DNA from: Pseudoclavibacter sp. AY1F1
GTDB taxonomy: Bacteria > Actinomycetota > Actinomycetes > Actinomycetales > Microbacteriaceae
NCBI RefSeq assembly: GCF_002931075.1
Contig: NZ_PSTQ01000007.1
Location: 62,001 to 126,000 of the forward strand
Length of the DNA stretch: 64,000 nucleotides
Direction of reading: 5' to 3'
In this document: positions 29,432 to 38,249 of the stretch, piece after piece
Layout: each line of letters starts with the position of its first letter
How positions within the stretch are numbered: position 1 is the first letter of the stretch
Notes under the pieces: generated by a model
The model's input: the letters and a program-made list of their open reading frames with translations, nothing else
Database searches by the model: none
Told to the model about the DNA's origin: nothing
Made by a program: the position numbers and the translations under genes

Positions 29432-29465
29432 GCTCCCAGTCTGACGCCCGCCGCGATCCTGGGAA

Positions 29466-30389
29466 TCAGTCGAGAGATGTAGATCCGGCTTCGACTGCGG
29501 CCGGGCTCGCAAGTGGCTCGACGAGGTGGAGCGTGGGTCGCTGGGCTCGGGTGATCTGCTGGCGGCCCAGGAGATCGTTGTCGGCGGGGTACCCGACGCC
29601 GGTGAGCGTGAGCCCGCGGGCTGACAGGACAGGGAAGGCGCCGCTGCGCTCAGTGGCGTGCAGCAGTGCAGGGACGTCGGCGAGCCGGATGCGCCCGGCA
29701 CCGGCCTCGGCGCACATCCCGACGAGTGACCTCACCATTGAATGGCAGAAGGCGTCGGCCTCGAGCTTCGCGACGAGGACACCGTGCTCGTCTCGAGTCC
29801 AGTCGAACCGTTGCAAAGTGCGGATCGTCGTCGAATGCGGCCGGGGCCTGCAGAAGCCCGCGAAATCGTGCAGGCCTATGAGCTTGTCGGCCGCAGCTTG
29901 CATGAGCGCGGGGTCGAGGGAGCGCGTGACGACCGCGGTCCTGTGACGCTCGATGGGATTCGGGCGCGTGAGTCGGTCCGCGATGCGGAATTCGTAGCTC
30001 CGCGAGACAGCTGAGAATCGCGCGTCGAACCCGGTCGGCGCAAGCGCGACTCGCGACACAACAACGTCACTGTCGCGCCCGAGCACGCCGTTTGTCCGCC
30101 TGAGGAGGATGTCTGCCACGTCGTCGTCCGAGCGGCGCCGGACGTTGTCGATCGCGAGGTCATCGAGGTCGAGATGGGCGACCTGCGCCGTGGCGTGAAC
30201 TCCGGCGTCGGTTCGTCCAGCGACCGTGAGGAGGGGCCCAGGCGGGAGGTCGCGAGCGACGAGCCGTATGGCGTCCTCGAGCGCCCCCTGGACGGTGCGT
30301 AGCTCTGGCTGCGCAGCCCACCCGCTGAAGGCAGTCCCGTCGTAGGCGATGTCAAGACGGAACCGTGTCGTGCCTTGTCCGTGCCCCAT
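29466..30389 (-). CDS. truA: tRNA pseudouridine(38-40) synthase
   Basis: Isomerises uridines 38-40 in the anticodon arm of many tRNAs. The 307-residue protein has the catalytic aspartate D61 in AGRTDAGVHATAQV, the opening RLDIAYDGTAFSGWAAQP, and FCHSMVRSLVG near residue 215. Its placement downstream of rplQ is common in actinobacteria, but here a terminator hairpin separates it from rplQ. A GGAGG ribosome site precedes the ATG. Confidence 0.96.
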   Translation of the reverse strand: MGHGQGTTRFRLDIAYDGTAFSGWAAQPELRTVQGALEDAIRLVARDLPPGPLLTVAGRTDAGVHATAQVAHLDLDDLAIDNVRRRSDDDVADILLRRTNGVLGRDSDVVVSRVALAPTGFDARFSAVSRSYEFRIADRLTRPNPIERHRTAVVTRSLDPALMQAAADKLIGLHDFAGFCRPRPHSTTIRTLQRFDWTRDEHGVLVAKLEADAFCHSMVRSLVGMCAEAGAGRIRLADVPALLHATERSGAFPVLSARGLTLTGVGYPADNDLLGRQQITRAQRPTLHLVEPLASPAAVEAGSTSLD

Positions 30390-30433
30390 GCGCCCATCCT
30401 CCCCTACCCGAGCCTGATTTTCAGCGACACGAC

Positions 30434-30471
30434 GAAGCCCCCAAGCATTCGTTGGAATGCTCGGGGGCTTC
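30434..30471 (-). terminator. Terminator after rplQ
   Basis: A 17-bp stem with one mismatch (GAAGCCCCC/GGGGGCTTC continuing to AGCATTC/GAATGCT) and a GTTG loop, 15 bp past the rplQ stop. Confidence 0.85.
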
Positions 30472-30486
30472 TGGCGTCAGCGTCGA

Positions 30487-31059
30487 CTACTTGGCGTCGT
30501 CGGCCTTCTCCTCGGTGTCCGACTCTGCGGCGTCTGCCGCGTCGGCTGCCTCGGAAGGCTGCGTGCCACCGTCGGCCGTGGGCTCGGAAGCCTCGGTGTC
30601 GCCTGCGGCTGCGTCGACCTCGTCTGCCGCGACCTCGTCGACCTCTGGCTCAGCAGGCGCCGCGGCTGGCGCGGTCTTCACTGCAGATGCCTTCGGGGTG
30701 ACGGGCTCGAGGACGAGCTCGATGACTGCCATGGGAGCGTTGTCGCCCTTGCGGTAGCCGGTCTTGATGATGCGGGTGTAGCCGCCTTCGCGACCTTCCA
30801 TCTGCGGTGCGATCTCCGTGAAGAGCTCGTGCACGACGGTCTTGTCGGTCACAACCTGCAGCACGCGACGGCGAGCGTGGATGTCTCCGCGCTTTGCGAA
30901 CGTGATCAGGCGCTCAGCGAGCGGGCGGAGGCGCTTGGCCTTCGTCTCGGTCGTCTGGATGCGCTTGTGCGTGTACAGCTGCGCCGCGAGCGTAGCGAGC
31001 ATGAGGCGCTCGTGTGCGGGGCCGCCTCCGAGGCGAGGACCCTTGTTGGGCTTAGGCAT
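30487..31059 (-). CDS. rplQ: 50S ribosomal protein L17 with acidic tail
   Basis: The first ~116 of 190 residues are a normal L17 ([20 protein letters not shown], then [17 protein letters not shown]). The rest is an acidic, alanine-rich disordered tail dense in A/E/D. Such a tail is common in actinobacterial L17 and has no known function. It is the terminal gene of the alpha operon, 45 bp behind rpoA. Confidence 0.96.
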   Translation of the reverse strand: MPKPNKGPRLGGGPAHERLMLATLAAQLYTHKRIQTTETKAKRLRPLAERLITFAKRGDIHARRRVLQVVTDKTVVHELFTEIAPQMEGREGGYTRIIKTGYRKGDNAPMAVIELVLEPVTPKASAVKTAPAAAPAEPEVDEVAADEVDAAAGDTEASEPTADGGTQPSEAADAADAAESDTEEKADDAK

Positions 31060-31104
31060 TCGTCATTCTCTTTCGTGTGAAGTCGGTCTGGCGGGCAGGT
31101 CTGT

Positions 31105-32100
31105 TTAGACGTACTCGCCGGTGTCGTCGCCGGCACCGTAGAAGTGAGCACCCTCGAACCCGGGAACCGAGTCCTTGAGCGAGAGGCCGAGCTCGGTGAG
31201 CTTGTCGCGCACCTCGTCGACCGACTTCTGACCGAAGTTGCGGATGTTCATGAGCTGGGTCTCGCTCAGAGCCACGAGCTCGGAAACCGTATTGATGCCC
31301 TCGCGCTTGAGGCAGTTGTACGAGCGCACGGAGAGATCGAGGTCCTCGATCGGCATCGAGAGCTCGTTGGTGAGGACGGCGTCGACCGGCGCTGGGCCGA
31401 TCTCGATGCCCTCTGCCTGCTCGTTCAGCTCGCGAGCGAGGCTGAAGAGCTCGACGAGCGTGCGACCGGCCGAAGCGATCGCATCGCGCGGCGAGATGGC
31501 CGGCTTCGTCTCCACGTCCACGACGAGGTTGTCGAAGTCGGTACGCTCACCGGCACGTGTCGCGTCGACACGGTAGGTGACCTTGAGAACCGGCGAGTAG
31601 ATCGAGTCGATCGGGACCTGGCCGGCCTCAGAGAACTCGTTGCGGTTCTGGGTCGCCGACACGTAGCCACGGCCACGCTCGATGGTGAGCTCGAGTTCGA
31701 ACTTGGCATCGTCGTTGAGCGTCGCGATGACGAGCTCCGGGTTGTGCACCTCGACACCGGCAGGTGCAGAGATGTCAGCAGCCGTCACTTCGCCAGCCCC
31801 GGTCTTACGGAGGTAGGCCGTGATCGGCTCATCGTGCTCGCTGGAGACGACCAGCTGCTTGATGTTGAGGATGATCTCGGTGACGTCTTCCTTCACACCA
31901 GGGATGGTCGTGAACTTGTGGAGGACACCGTCAAGACGGATGCTCGTGACTGCAGCTCCAGGGATGGAGGACAGCAGGGTGCGACGCAGTGAGTTGCCGA
32001 GGGTGTAGCCGAAGCCGGGCTCGAGCGGTCCGATCGTGAACTTCGAGCGGTTCTCGGAGAGGCTTTCCTCGGTGAGCGTTGGACGCTGTGCGATAAGCAC
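31105..32100 (-). CDS. rpoA: RNA polymerase alpha subunit
   Basis: A 331-residue alpha subunit. The N-terminal domain (about 1-235, with [22 protein letters not shown]) mediates assembly. A linker leads to the C-terminal domain (about 250-315, [17 protein letters not shown], then [14 protein letters not shown]), which contacts UP elements and activators. The start codon is GTG at 32100. A 149-bp gap with a hairpin separates it from rpsK. Confidence 0.98.
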   Translation of the reverse strand: MLIAQRPTLTEESLSENRSKFTIGPLEPGFGYTLGNSLRRTLLSSIPGAAVTSIRLDGVLHKFTTIPGVKEDVTEIILNIKQLVVSSEHDEPITAYLRKTGAGEVTAADISAPAGVEVHNPELVIATLNDDAKFELELTIERGRGYVSATQNRNEFSEAGQVPIDSIYSPVLKVTYRVDATRAGERTDFDNLVVDVETKPAISPRDAIASAGRTLVELFSLARELNEQAEGIEIGPAPVDAVLTNELSMPIEDLDLSVRSYNCLKREGINTVSELVALSETQLMNIRNFGQKSVDEVRDKLTELGLSLKDSVPGFEGAHFYGAGDDTGEYV

Positions 32101-32117
32101 TATGGGTTCCTTTCGGC

Positions 32118-32142
32118 AAAGTGTCCGCTATATGACACTTGG
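32118..32142 (-). other. Hairpin in the rpsK-rpoA gap
   Basis: An AAGTGTC-type arm pairs with GACACTT around an AT-rich loop, just upstream of the rpoA ribosome site. Together with the unusually long gap it may modulate rpoA expression relative to the ribosomal genes. Confidence 0.4.
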
Positions 32143-32249
32143 CGATTCAGCCGACGCACGTCGTCGACCGGGTGTGGAGTTCGAGCGGGGACGCCGAACA
32201 TCCACCACAAGGCCCTCCCTTGCGGGAGAGCCTCGCAGCGGACGAGAGG

Positions 32250-32648
32250 CTAGACGCGGCGACGCTTCGGGGGGCGGCAGCCGTTGTGAGCCTGAGGAGT
32301 GACGTCGTTGATCGAGCCGACCTCGAGGCCTGCGGCCTGAAGCGAGCGGATCGCGGTCTCGCGACCGGAGCCCGGTCCCTTGACGAAGACGTCGACCTTC
32401 TTCATGCCGTGCTCCTGCGCCTGGCGAGCTGCTGCTTCTGCGGCGAGCTGTGCGGCGAACGGGGTCGACTTACGCGAACCCTTGAAGCCGACTCCACCCG
32501 AGGATGCCCAGCTGATGACAGCGCCGGACGGGTCGGTGATCGACACGATCGTGTTGTTGAATGTCGACTTGATGTGGGCCTGGCCCACTGCGACGTTCTT
32601 CTTGTCCTTCTTGCGCGGCTTACGAGCGGCGCTCTTTGGGGTAGCCAA
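32250..32648 (-). CDS. rpsK: 30S ribosomal protein S11
   Basis: A 132-residue S11 with a basic N-terminus, then [33 protein letters not shown] and the conserved end [11 protein letters not shown]. It binds 16S rRNA in the platform near the E site. Standard length, 42 bp behind rpsM. Confidence 0.97.
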   Translation of the reverse strand: MATPKSAARKPRKKDKKNVAVGQAHIKSTFNNTIVSITDPSGAVISWASSGGVGFKGSRKSTPFAAQLAAEAAARQAQEHGMKKVDVFVKGPGSGRETAIRSLQAAGLEVGSINDVTPQAHNGCRPPKRRRV

Positions 32649-32690
32649 TTTTCTCTCCTACGAAATCTGCGGGCGCTGTCGCGGCGGCGA

Positions 32691-33065
32691 CTAGCGTGCC
32701 TTCTTCTTGCCGGCGACCGTGCGCTTCGGGCCCTTGCGGGTACGAGCGTTCGTCTTCGTGCGCTGTCCGCGCACGGGAAGGCCGCGGCGGTGGCGGAGAC
32801 CCTCGTAGCTGCCGATTTCGACCTTGCGGCGGATGTCAGCTGCGACCTCACGGCGGAGGTCACCTTCTACCTTGAAGTTGCCTTCGATGTAGTCGCGGAG
32901 CTGAACCAGCTGCTCGTCGTCGAGGTTCTTGACGCGGATGTTGCCGTCGATGCCGGTGTCCTCGAGCGCCTTGAGTGCGCTCGTGCGGCCGACGCCGTAG
33001 ATGTAGGTGAGTGCGATCTCAACGCGCTTTTCGCGTGGGAGATCGACGCCTGCGAGACGTGCCAT
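32691..33065 (-). CDS. rpsM: 30S ribosomal protein S13
   Basis: A 124-residue S13 starting [20 protein letters not shown], with [20 protein letters not shown] and a lysine-rich tail that contacts tRNA. CAGGAGA precedes the ATG at 33065; an 11-codon upstream extension is not family sequence. A 193-bp hairpin-rich gap separates it from rpmJ. Confidence 0.97.
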   Translation of the reverse strand: MARLAGVDLPREKRVEIALTYIYGVGRTSALKALEDTGIDGNIRVKNLDDEQLVQLRDYIEGNFKVEGDLRREVAADIRRKVEIGSYEGLRHRRGLPVRGQRTKTNARTRKGPKRTVAGKKKAR

Positions 33066-33192
33066 GGGATTTCTCCTGTGGGTTGAGGTGTGATGCACCG
33101 GATGGGCCCCGGCCTCGGTCCGAAGGTGTCCCCGCCAGACATTGACAGCTGGCGGTTCTTACTGGTGCTGTTTCGTATTCAGTTGTGACGTC

Positions 33193-33244
33193 GGGTGCTT
33201 GTGCACCCAGGGGCGTCTCTCACGTCGTGCCCGCACGTGAGAGA
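33193..33244 (-). terminator. Two hairpins between rpmJ and rpsM
   Basis: TCTCTCACGT/ACGTGAGAGA (33216-33244) is a perfect 10-bp stem 14 bp past the rpmJ stop. Just beyond it, GGGTGC/GCACCC (33193-33208) forms a second. They may attenuate readthrough from infA-rpmJ into the alpha operon. Confidence 0.6.
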
Positions 33245-33258
33245 GGAGCCCCGAGCGA

Positions 33259-33372
33259 TTAGCCCTGGCGCTGCTTGTGGCGCGGGTTCTCGCAGATGAC
33301 CATGACGCGACCGTGACGGCGGATAACCTTGCACTTGTCGCAGATCTTCTTGACGCTGGGGTTGACCTTCAT
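33259..33372 (-). CDS. rpmJ: 50S ribosomal protein L36 (zinc-binding form)
   Basis: A 37-residue L36, [20 protein letters not shown] and onward to a KQRQG end. The zinc ligands C11, C14, C27 and H32 are all present, so this is the zinc-ribbon (C+) type; many actinobacteria also carry a second, zinc-free copy elsewhere. AAGGAACTTCA precedes the ATG. It sits 69 bp after infA. Confidence 0.97.
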   Translation of the reverse strand: MKVNPSVKKICDKCKVIRRHGRVMVICENPRHKQRQG

Positions 33373-33441
33373 TGAAGTTCCTTCTGTGATCGCTGGCCTC
33401 GTGCTGGGCATACGTATGCCCAGCCGTTCCTTACAGCGTGC

Positions 33442-33663
33442 CTACTTGTAGCGGTAGACGATGCGGCCGCGGGTCAAGTCGTACGGGCTCAACTCCACGA
33501 TCACGCGGTCCTCAGGAAGGATGCGGATGTAGTGCTGACGCATCTTGCCCGAGATGTGAGCAAGAACCTTGTGTCCGTTCGAGAGTTCTACGCGGAACAT
33601 TGCGTTTGGCAATGCCTCGACAACCGAACCCTCGATCTCGATGACGCCGTCTTTCTTGGCCAT
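33442..33663 (-). CDS. infA: Translation initiation factor IF-1
   Basis: A 73-residue OB-fold protein, [20 protein letters not shown] to the end [13 protein letters not shown], that occupies the 30S A site during initiation. The ATG at 33663 matches the family start; the frame extends upstream without similarity. A sigma70-type promoter lies 68-96 bp upstream and likely drives infA-rpmJ and onward. Confidence 0.98.
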   Translation of the reverse strand: MAKKDGVIEIEGSVVEALPNAMFRVELSNGHKVLAHISGKMRQHYIRILPEDRVIVELSPYDLTRGRIVYRYK

Positions 33664-33730
33664 AGCCTCACTGTCGTTTGCTATTGAATGCACGCTGGTC
33701 GTGCGGATGGACGGTGACGACGCGCGCGAA

Positions 33731-33759
33731 ATCGCAACGCAAAAGACACCAAGCGTCAA
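33731..33759 (-). promoter_or_regulatory. Promoter of infA-rpmJ
   Basis: On the minus strand, TTGACG (33759-33754), a 17-nt spacer, then TGCGAT (33736-33731), placing the transcription start about 60 bp before infA. Confidence 0.6.
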
Positions 33760-33794
33760 CTCTAGGTGGTCTTCCCCCGGAGTGCAAGTGCGGT

Positions 33795-34634
33795 CTATAC
33801 TCCCGAGCCGGCCGGCGGTGTCGGGACAACTCCGAACAGGGCAAGGCCCGCCGCTCCCCCGTCGTGGGCGGTCGAGACCCAGATGCCGTCGGCGTGTACG
33901 AGGATCGTGTGCTCCCAGTGGGCTCCGAGCGTGCCGTCCGCCGAGCGCACCGTCCAGTCATCGTCGTCGATGACAACGTCGGGTCCGCCGAGGGTGATCA
34001 TGGGCTCGATGCAGATGGCAAGCCCAGGCTTGACGACCGGGCCTCGTCCGAACACGCGGATGTTGTGCACGGTCGGCTCCTCGTGCATGCTGCGGCCGAT
34101 GCCGTGCCCCGCGAAGTCTTCGAGGATCCCGAAGTCGCCGGACTGCTCGATGGACTCCTCGACCGCTGCGCCGACCTCGGCGAGGTGCTTCGCCGTCGCA
34201 AGCTTCGCGATACCTGCCCACAGCGAGCGTTCGCAGGCCTCGCTGAGACGTGTCCCGTCTGTCACTGCCGCGGCGTCTGCACCGTCACCAGGGACGATGA
34301 AGGTGCGCGCCGAGTCCCCGTTCCAGCCTTCGAACATGGCGCCGGCGTCGATCGAGACCAGCTGGCCTGCTCTGAGCGGCTCGGCGTTCGGGATGCCGTG
34401 CACCACGGCGTCGTCGACGGAGGCGCAGATCGTGTGGCGGTACCCGGGCACTAGCGCGAAGTTCGGCACGGCACCGTTGTCGCGCACGACACGCTCCGCG
34501 ATGGTGTCGAGCTCCAGCGTCGTCACGCCCGGCCGGATCGCCTCGGCGACCGCGTCAAGCGCGAGGGCGGTGATTCTGCCAGCTGGGACCATGGCCGCGA
34601 GCTCGGCTGCGGTCTTGTAGATGCTCTTGCGCAT
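33795..34634 (-). CDS. map: Type I methionine aminopeptidase
   Basis: Removes initiator methionine from nascent proteins. The 279-residue metalloprotease has the pita-bread fold residues: the histidine in [14 protein letters not shown] and [10 protein letters not shown] (metal aspartates), [12 protein letters not shown] (metal histidine) and the glutamates of CIEPMITLG and HWEHTILV. The ATG at 34634 lies 6 nt after TAGACT with no ribosome site, so the message appears leaderless. It is separated from adk, its usual neighbour, by the gcdH region. Confidence 0.96.
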   Translation of the reverse strand: MRKSIYKTAAELAAMVPAGRITALALDAVAEAIRPGVTTLELDTIAERVVRDNGAVPNFALVPGYRHTICASVDDAVVHGIPNAEPLRAGQLVSIDAGAMFEGWNGDSARTFIVPGDGADAAAVTDGTRLSEACERSLWAGIAKLATAKHLAEVGAAVEESIEQSGDFGILEDFAGHGIGRSMHEEPTVHNIRVFGRGPVVKPGLAICIEPMITLGGPDVVIDDDDWTVRSADGTLGAHWEHTILVHADGIWVSTAHDGGAAGLALFGVVPTPPAGSGV

Positions 34635-34640
34635 CACAAG

Positions 34641-34646
34641 AGTCTA
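34641..34646 (-). promoter_or_regulatory. Leaderless -10 box for map
   Basis: TAGACT ends 6 nt before the map ATG; CTTGTG lies between, so an in-frame GTG one codon earlier is a possible alternative start. Confidence 0.55.
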
Positions 34647-34714
34647 CGACCAGCTCTGCCGTGCTGAGGCGGAAGCAGCCACCTGGTCGAGCTTTCTCGT
34701 CGACGATCGCCGGC

Positions 34715-34933
34715 TCAGGCGAGCAGCAGTTGGAGGCCGACCATGCCCCCGAAGACGAGGGCCCACCCCACAAGGTCAGCGAACCAAGAACTCAAGATCA
34801 GCGGGATGAGCATCCACAGCGCCACGATCGCGGAGAACACGGATGCGATGACAACCACGCGCGTCAGCAGATTCAGGCGCTCGTGGAGGAGAGGCTCCCC
34901 CACTGAATCCTCGAGTTCATGGTGGGTGCGCAT
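34715..34933 (-). CDS. Small two-helix membrane protein, unknown
   Basis: A 72-residue protein with a polar N-terminus (MRTHHELEDSVGEPLLHER) and two hydrophobic segments (about 23-46 and 50-71). No family was recognised. A strong GGGAGG site 5 nt upstream supports the ATG at 34933; an in-frame ATG 10 codons earlier has no such site. It lies between the CoA-transferase and map genes. Confidence 0.65.
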   Translation of the reverse strand: MRTHHELEDSVGEPLLHERLNLLTRVVVIASVFSAIVALWMLIPLILSSWFADLVGWALVFGGMVGLQLLLA

Positions 34934-35075
34934 CCGGACCTCCCGTAACCGCGGAACACCCACGATCTGCGGGCATTCATCGACGCTAGCCCGACACTGC
35001 GATTCGGACCCCGAACAAGCGACAACGCTTCTGCAACACCGGCCTTGCGCGGGTCACGGTTGCGTAACCGGAGCG

Positions 35076-36227
35076 CTAGCGCCAGTCGACGGAGGCACCC
35101 ACGGAGCCAAGATCTGGTGACGGATGTCCGTACCGCGCCGGCGTCCGCGACAGGTGGATGGGGTTGGCTGTCGACCGCACCGATTCCCCCGTTCCTTCTG
35201 CCAGCTCGACGACGGGCTCGAGCCCGAGCGTCTCCGCGAAGGCGAACGCCTCGGCAACATCGTTCACTAGGCCAGCCGGAACCCGAGCTTCCTTGAGACG
35301 CGCCACCCAGTCGTGAGCGTCCCGTTCGACAAGGCGAGCGACCAGCAGCGCTCTCAGCTCCGACCGGTGGTGCACGCGGAGCTGATTTGATGAGAAGCGG
35401 GCGTCGCTGGCGAGCCCTGGGCATCCCAGCGTCTCGACGAGCGAACCGAACTGCCGATCATTGCCGACCGCGATCACGAGCGGCCGGTCCCGCGCCTCGA
35501 ACAGTTCATACGGCGCGATGCTGGGATGCGCATTGCCGAGCCGCGGTGGAGCCTGCCTTCTCGCCAGCGTGCTCGATGCCTGGTTCGCGAGCGCCGACAG
35601 GAGGCTCGTCATGAGATCGACTTCGACGCGCTGCCCCGATCCGGTGTGGTCCCGCTCGCGCAAAGCGAGGAGGATACCCGTGACTGCGTTCAACCCCGTC
35701 AGCACGTCGACGAGGGCCACACCGACCTTGCTCGGTTCACCGTCCACCGGCCCAGTGATGCTCATGAGTCCGCCGACGGCCTGCACCAGTAGGTCGTAGC
35801 CAGGCAGTGCTGCACCTCCGCCTGCGCCGAACCCTGTGACGGAGCAGTACACGGCAGAGGGGTTCTCGGTGCGCACCGTCTCGTAGTCGAGACCGAAGCG
35901 CGCCATGACTCCGGGCCTGAAGTTCTCGACCACGACGTCAGCCTCGACGGCGAGGCGCCTCGCCGTAGAGAGGTCGTCATCGAGCATGAGATCGAGGACC
36001 AGCGAGCGCTTGCCCCTGTTCACGCCCCCGAAGTATGTGGACTGGCCACGAGCGTCGACAGGCGGGGCCCAGGCGCGTGTCTCGTCGCCTCCCGGGGGCT
36101 CGACCTTGATGACGTCAGCACCGAAATCTGCGAGCATCATCGTCGCGTACGGACCGGCGAGTACTCGAGAGAAGTCCGCGACCCTCACCCCGCTCAGCAC
36201 ACCCTCGTGCCCGGTCGCCATTTCCAC
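35076..36227 (-). CDS. CaiB/BaiF family CoA-transferase
   Basis: A 383-residue class III CoA-transferase. It begins GVRVADFSRVLAGPYATMMLADFGADVIKVEPP and has NRGKRSLVLDL, the NFRPGVMARFGLDYE segment and PGYDLLVQAVGGLMSITG, where the catalytic aspartate of the family lies. Its partner 9 bp upstream is a glutaryl-CoA dehydrogenase, and human and bacterial succinyl-CoA:glutarate CoA-transferases belong to this family, so activation of glutarate is the likely reaction (inference). The start is GTG at 36227, with AGGTAGGGG upstream; ATG two codons later is an alternative. Confidence 0.9.
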   Translation of the reverse strand: MEMATGHEGVLSGVRVADFSRVLAGPYATMMLADFGADVIKVEPPGGDETRAWAPPVDARGQSTYFGGVNRGKRSLVLDLMLDDDLSTARRLAVEADVVVENFRPGVMARFGLDYETVRTENPSAVYCSVTGFGAGGGAALPGYDLLVQAVGGLMSITGPVDGEPSKVGVALVDVLTGLNAVTGILLALRERDHTGSGQRVEVDLMTSLLSALANQASSTLARRQAPPRLGNAHPSIAPYELFEARDRPLVIAVGNDRQFGSLVETLGCPGLASDARFSSNQLRVHHRSELRALLVARLVERDAHDWVARLKEARVPAGLVNDVAEAFAFAETLGLEPVVELAEGTGESVRSTANPIHLSRTPARYGHPSPDLGSVGASVDWR

Positions 36228-36236
36228 GTGCGGCCC

Positions 36237-37409
36237 CTACCTGAACGCTGGGATGCCGGTGAGCTTGTTGCCAAGCACGAGCGTGTGGATCTCATCGGTG
36301 CCCTCGTAGGTGCGCACCGACTCGAGGTTGTTGGCGTGACGCAGCGGCGAGTAGTCGAGCGTGATGCCGTTGCCGCCGAGAATCGTCCGCGCTTCGCGAG
36401 CGATCGCTATTGCCTCGCGAGTGTTGTTGAGCTTCCCGGCGGAGATGTGGTGAGGCTGGATGCGACCGGCATCTTTCAACCGACCGAGCTGGAGCGCAAG
36501 CAGGTACCCCTTGTTGATCTCGAGGGCCATGTCGACGAGCTTCTGCTGAGTCAGCTGGAAGCCGGAGAGTGCCCGGTTGAAGGGCTGCCGCTCCCCCGCG
36601 TAGGCGAGGGCCGCCTCGAAGCTATCCCTGGCAGCGCCCATGACGCCCCACGCGATGCCGTAGCGAGCTTCGTTGAGGCACTCGAACGGGCCACGCAGCC
36701 CACGGGCATCTGGCAGCATCGCCTCGGCAGGCACCCTGACCTCGTCAAGATCGATGTCGCACTGCACCGAGGCCCGCATGGAGAGCTTGGGGCCAATCGG
36801 CGTGGCTGTGAAGCCAGCGGTCGCCGTTGGCACAACGAAGCCCCGGATTCCGTCGTCCGTCTGCGCCCAGATGATGGCGATGTGTGCCAAGGATGCCAGC
36901 CCGATCCAGCGCTTTGCACCCGTGATGACCCAGTCGCCGCCCTCACGCTTCGCGTGGGTGCGCATCGTCCCGGGATCGGAGCCCGCGCCCGGCTCCGTCA
37001 GGCCGAAGCAGCCGATCACCTCGCCGGCGGCCATGCGAGGAAGCCACTCGGTCTTCTGCTCCTCGCTGCCGTGCTTCCAGATCGCGCTCATCGCAAGGGA
37101 GCCCTGCACTGACACGAACGTCCGGATTCCCGAGTCTCCCGCTTCAAGCTCAGAGGCGGCGATCCCGTACTCGACGGCGCTGCGCCCAGCGCATCCGTAG
37201 CCGCTCAGATGCATGCCAAGCAACCCCTCGCTTGCGAGCACCGGCACCAGGTCGAGGGGGAAGACCGCGTCCTCATACCAGGAGGCGATGCCCGGCCGAA
37301 TGTGCTCGTCGACAAGGCGCCGCACACGCTGGCGCAGCGCGAGCTCTTCAGCGCTCAGTAGCACATCGAAGTCAATGAGGTCGTGGGGCTCAGCTACGGG
37401 CGAGGACAT
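36237..37409 (-). CDS. gcdH: Glutaryl-CoA dehydrogenase
   Basis: FAD enzyme that oxidises and decarboxylates glutaryl-CoA to crotonyl-CoA in lysine/tryptophan/glutarate breakdown. The 390-residue protein matches GCDH, not general acyl-CoA dehydrogenases, in GYGCAGRSAVEYGIAASELE, VIGCFGLTEPGAGSDPGTM, ECLNEARYGIAWGVMGA and the end TYEGTDEIHTLVLGNKLTGI, which includes the catalytic glutamate of YEGT. The ATG at 37409 has GGAG 8 nt upstream. It appears to be in an operon with the CoA-transferase and lies within the ribosomal superoperon between adk and map. Confidence 0.93.
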   Translation of the reverse strand: MSSPVAEPHDLIDFDVLLSAEELALRQRVRRLVDEHIRPGIASWYEDAVFPLDLVPVLASEGLLGMHLSGYGCAGRSAVEYGIAASELEAGDSGIRTFVSVQGSLAMSAIWKHGSEEQKTEWLPRMAAGEVIGCFGLTEPGAGSDPGTMRTHAKREGGDWVITGAKRWIGLASLAHIAIIWAQTDDGIRGFVVPTATAGFTATPIGPKLSMRASVQCDIDLDEVRVPAEAMLPDARGLRGPFECLNEARYGIAWGVMGAARDSFEAALAYAGERQPFNRALSGFQLTQQKLVDMALEINKGYLLALQLGRLKDAGRIQPHHISAGKLNNTREAIAIAREARTILGGNGITLDYSPLRHANNLESVRTYEGTDEIHTLVLGNKLTGIPAFR

Positions 37410-37568
37410 CAGCGTCTCCATTCCTGGACAACCTTGTCTGCAGGGATCATGAGGCGCTTCCAAGGCGGAAGCGCAGCCTGGCCAACGCTAGCGGAACCCG
37501 ACGAGCCCAAGCTAGGTACGAAAAGCCCCACCGTGGCGCACCCTCGGACGTTCTAGCTCGCACGCAAA

Positions 37569-37604
37569 GAGGACCCACGCGGAGTTCTCTCCGCGAGGGT
37601 CCTC
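37569..37604 (-). terminator. Terminator after adk
   Basis: GAGGACCC-A-CGCGGAG pairs with CTCCGCG-A-GGGTCCTC around a TTCT loop with one mismatch, 22 bp past the adk stop. Confidence 0.8.
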
Positions 37605-37625
37605 GCATGCGGTGGAAGCTAACCC

Positions 37626-38249
37626 CTACTTGCCACTCAGGCGGTGCAACGGGTGCCGAAGGCCACGCTGCTCGAGCGCGGCGAAGATGCGGTTGCGGAC
37701 TTCCTCGACGGTGCCGAACCCGTTGACGCTGACAAGCACGCCACGGGCGGAGTACGTCTCGAGCAGCGGCGCGGTCTCCTGCAGGTACACGTTCTGACGG
37801 TGACGGATGGCCTCTTCTGTGTCGTCCGCGCGACCCTGCTCGAGGGCACGACGGCGAAGGCGCTCAACGACGCTGTCGACCTCGACCTTGAGCTCGATGA
37901 CGGCGTCGATGGCCGTCCCCTTGTCAGCGAGCAGCTGCGTGAGGAAGGCCACCTGCTCGAGGGTGCGGGGGTAGCCGTCGAGCAGGAAGCCTGCTTCCGC
38001 GTCAGCCTCGGTCAGACGGTCACGCACGAGTTCGTTGGTGAGCGAATCGGGAACGAGATTCCCGCTCTCGATGATCTCGCGAACCTGGATGCCAAGGTTC
38101 GTGCCGTTTTTGATGTTGGCCCGGAAGATGTCACCTGTGGAGATGGCTGGGACACCGAACGCCTCGGCAATGCCGACGGCCTGAGTTCCCTTGCCTGCCC
38201 CGGGGGGACCGACGATGAGCAGGCGGAAGGTCTGGTCGTGATGTGTCAT
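37626..38249 (-). CDS. adk: Adenylate kinase
   Basis: Interconverts ATP + AMP and 2 ADP. The 207-residue protein has the P-loop [15 protein letters not shown] (about 10-24), the AMP-binding [11 protein letters not shown] and the FLLDGYPRT segment. The short LID (around REQGRADD-like residues 125-140) has no zinc cysteines, as in other actinobacterial short-form Adk. Its ATG overlaps the secY stop by four bases (ATGA), so secY and adk are co-translated. Confidence 0.97.
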   Translation of the reverse strand: MTHHDQTFRLLIVGPPGAGKGTQAVGIAEAFGVPAISTGDIFRANIKNGTNLGIQVREIIESGNLVPDSLTNELVRDRLTEADAEAGFLLDGYPRTLEQVAFLTQLLADKGTAIDAVIELKVEVDSVVERLRRRALEQGRADDTEEAIRHRQNVYLQETAPLLETYSARGVLVSVNGFGTVEEVRNRIFAALEQRGLRHPLHRLSGK

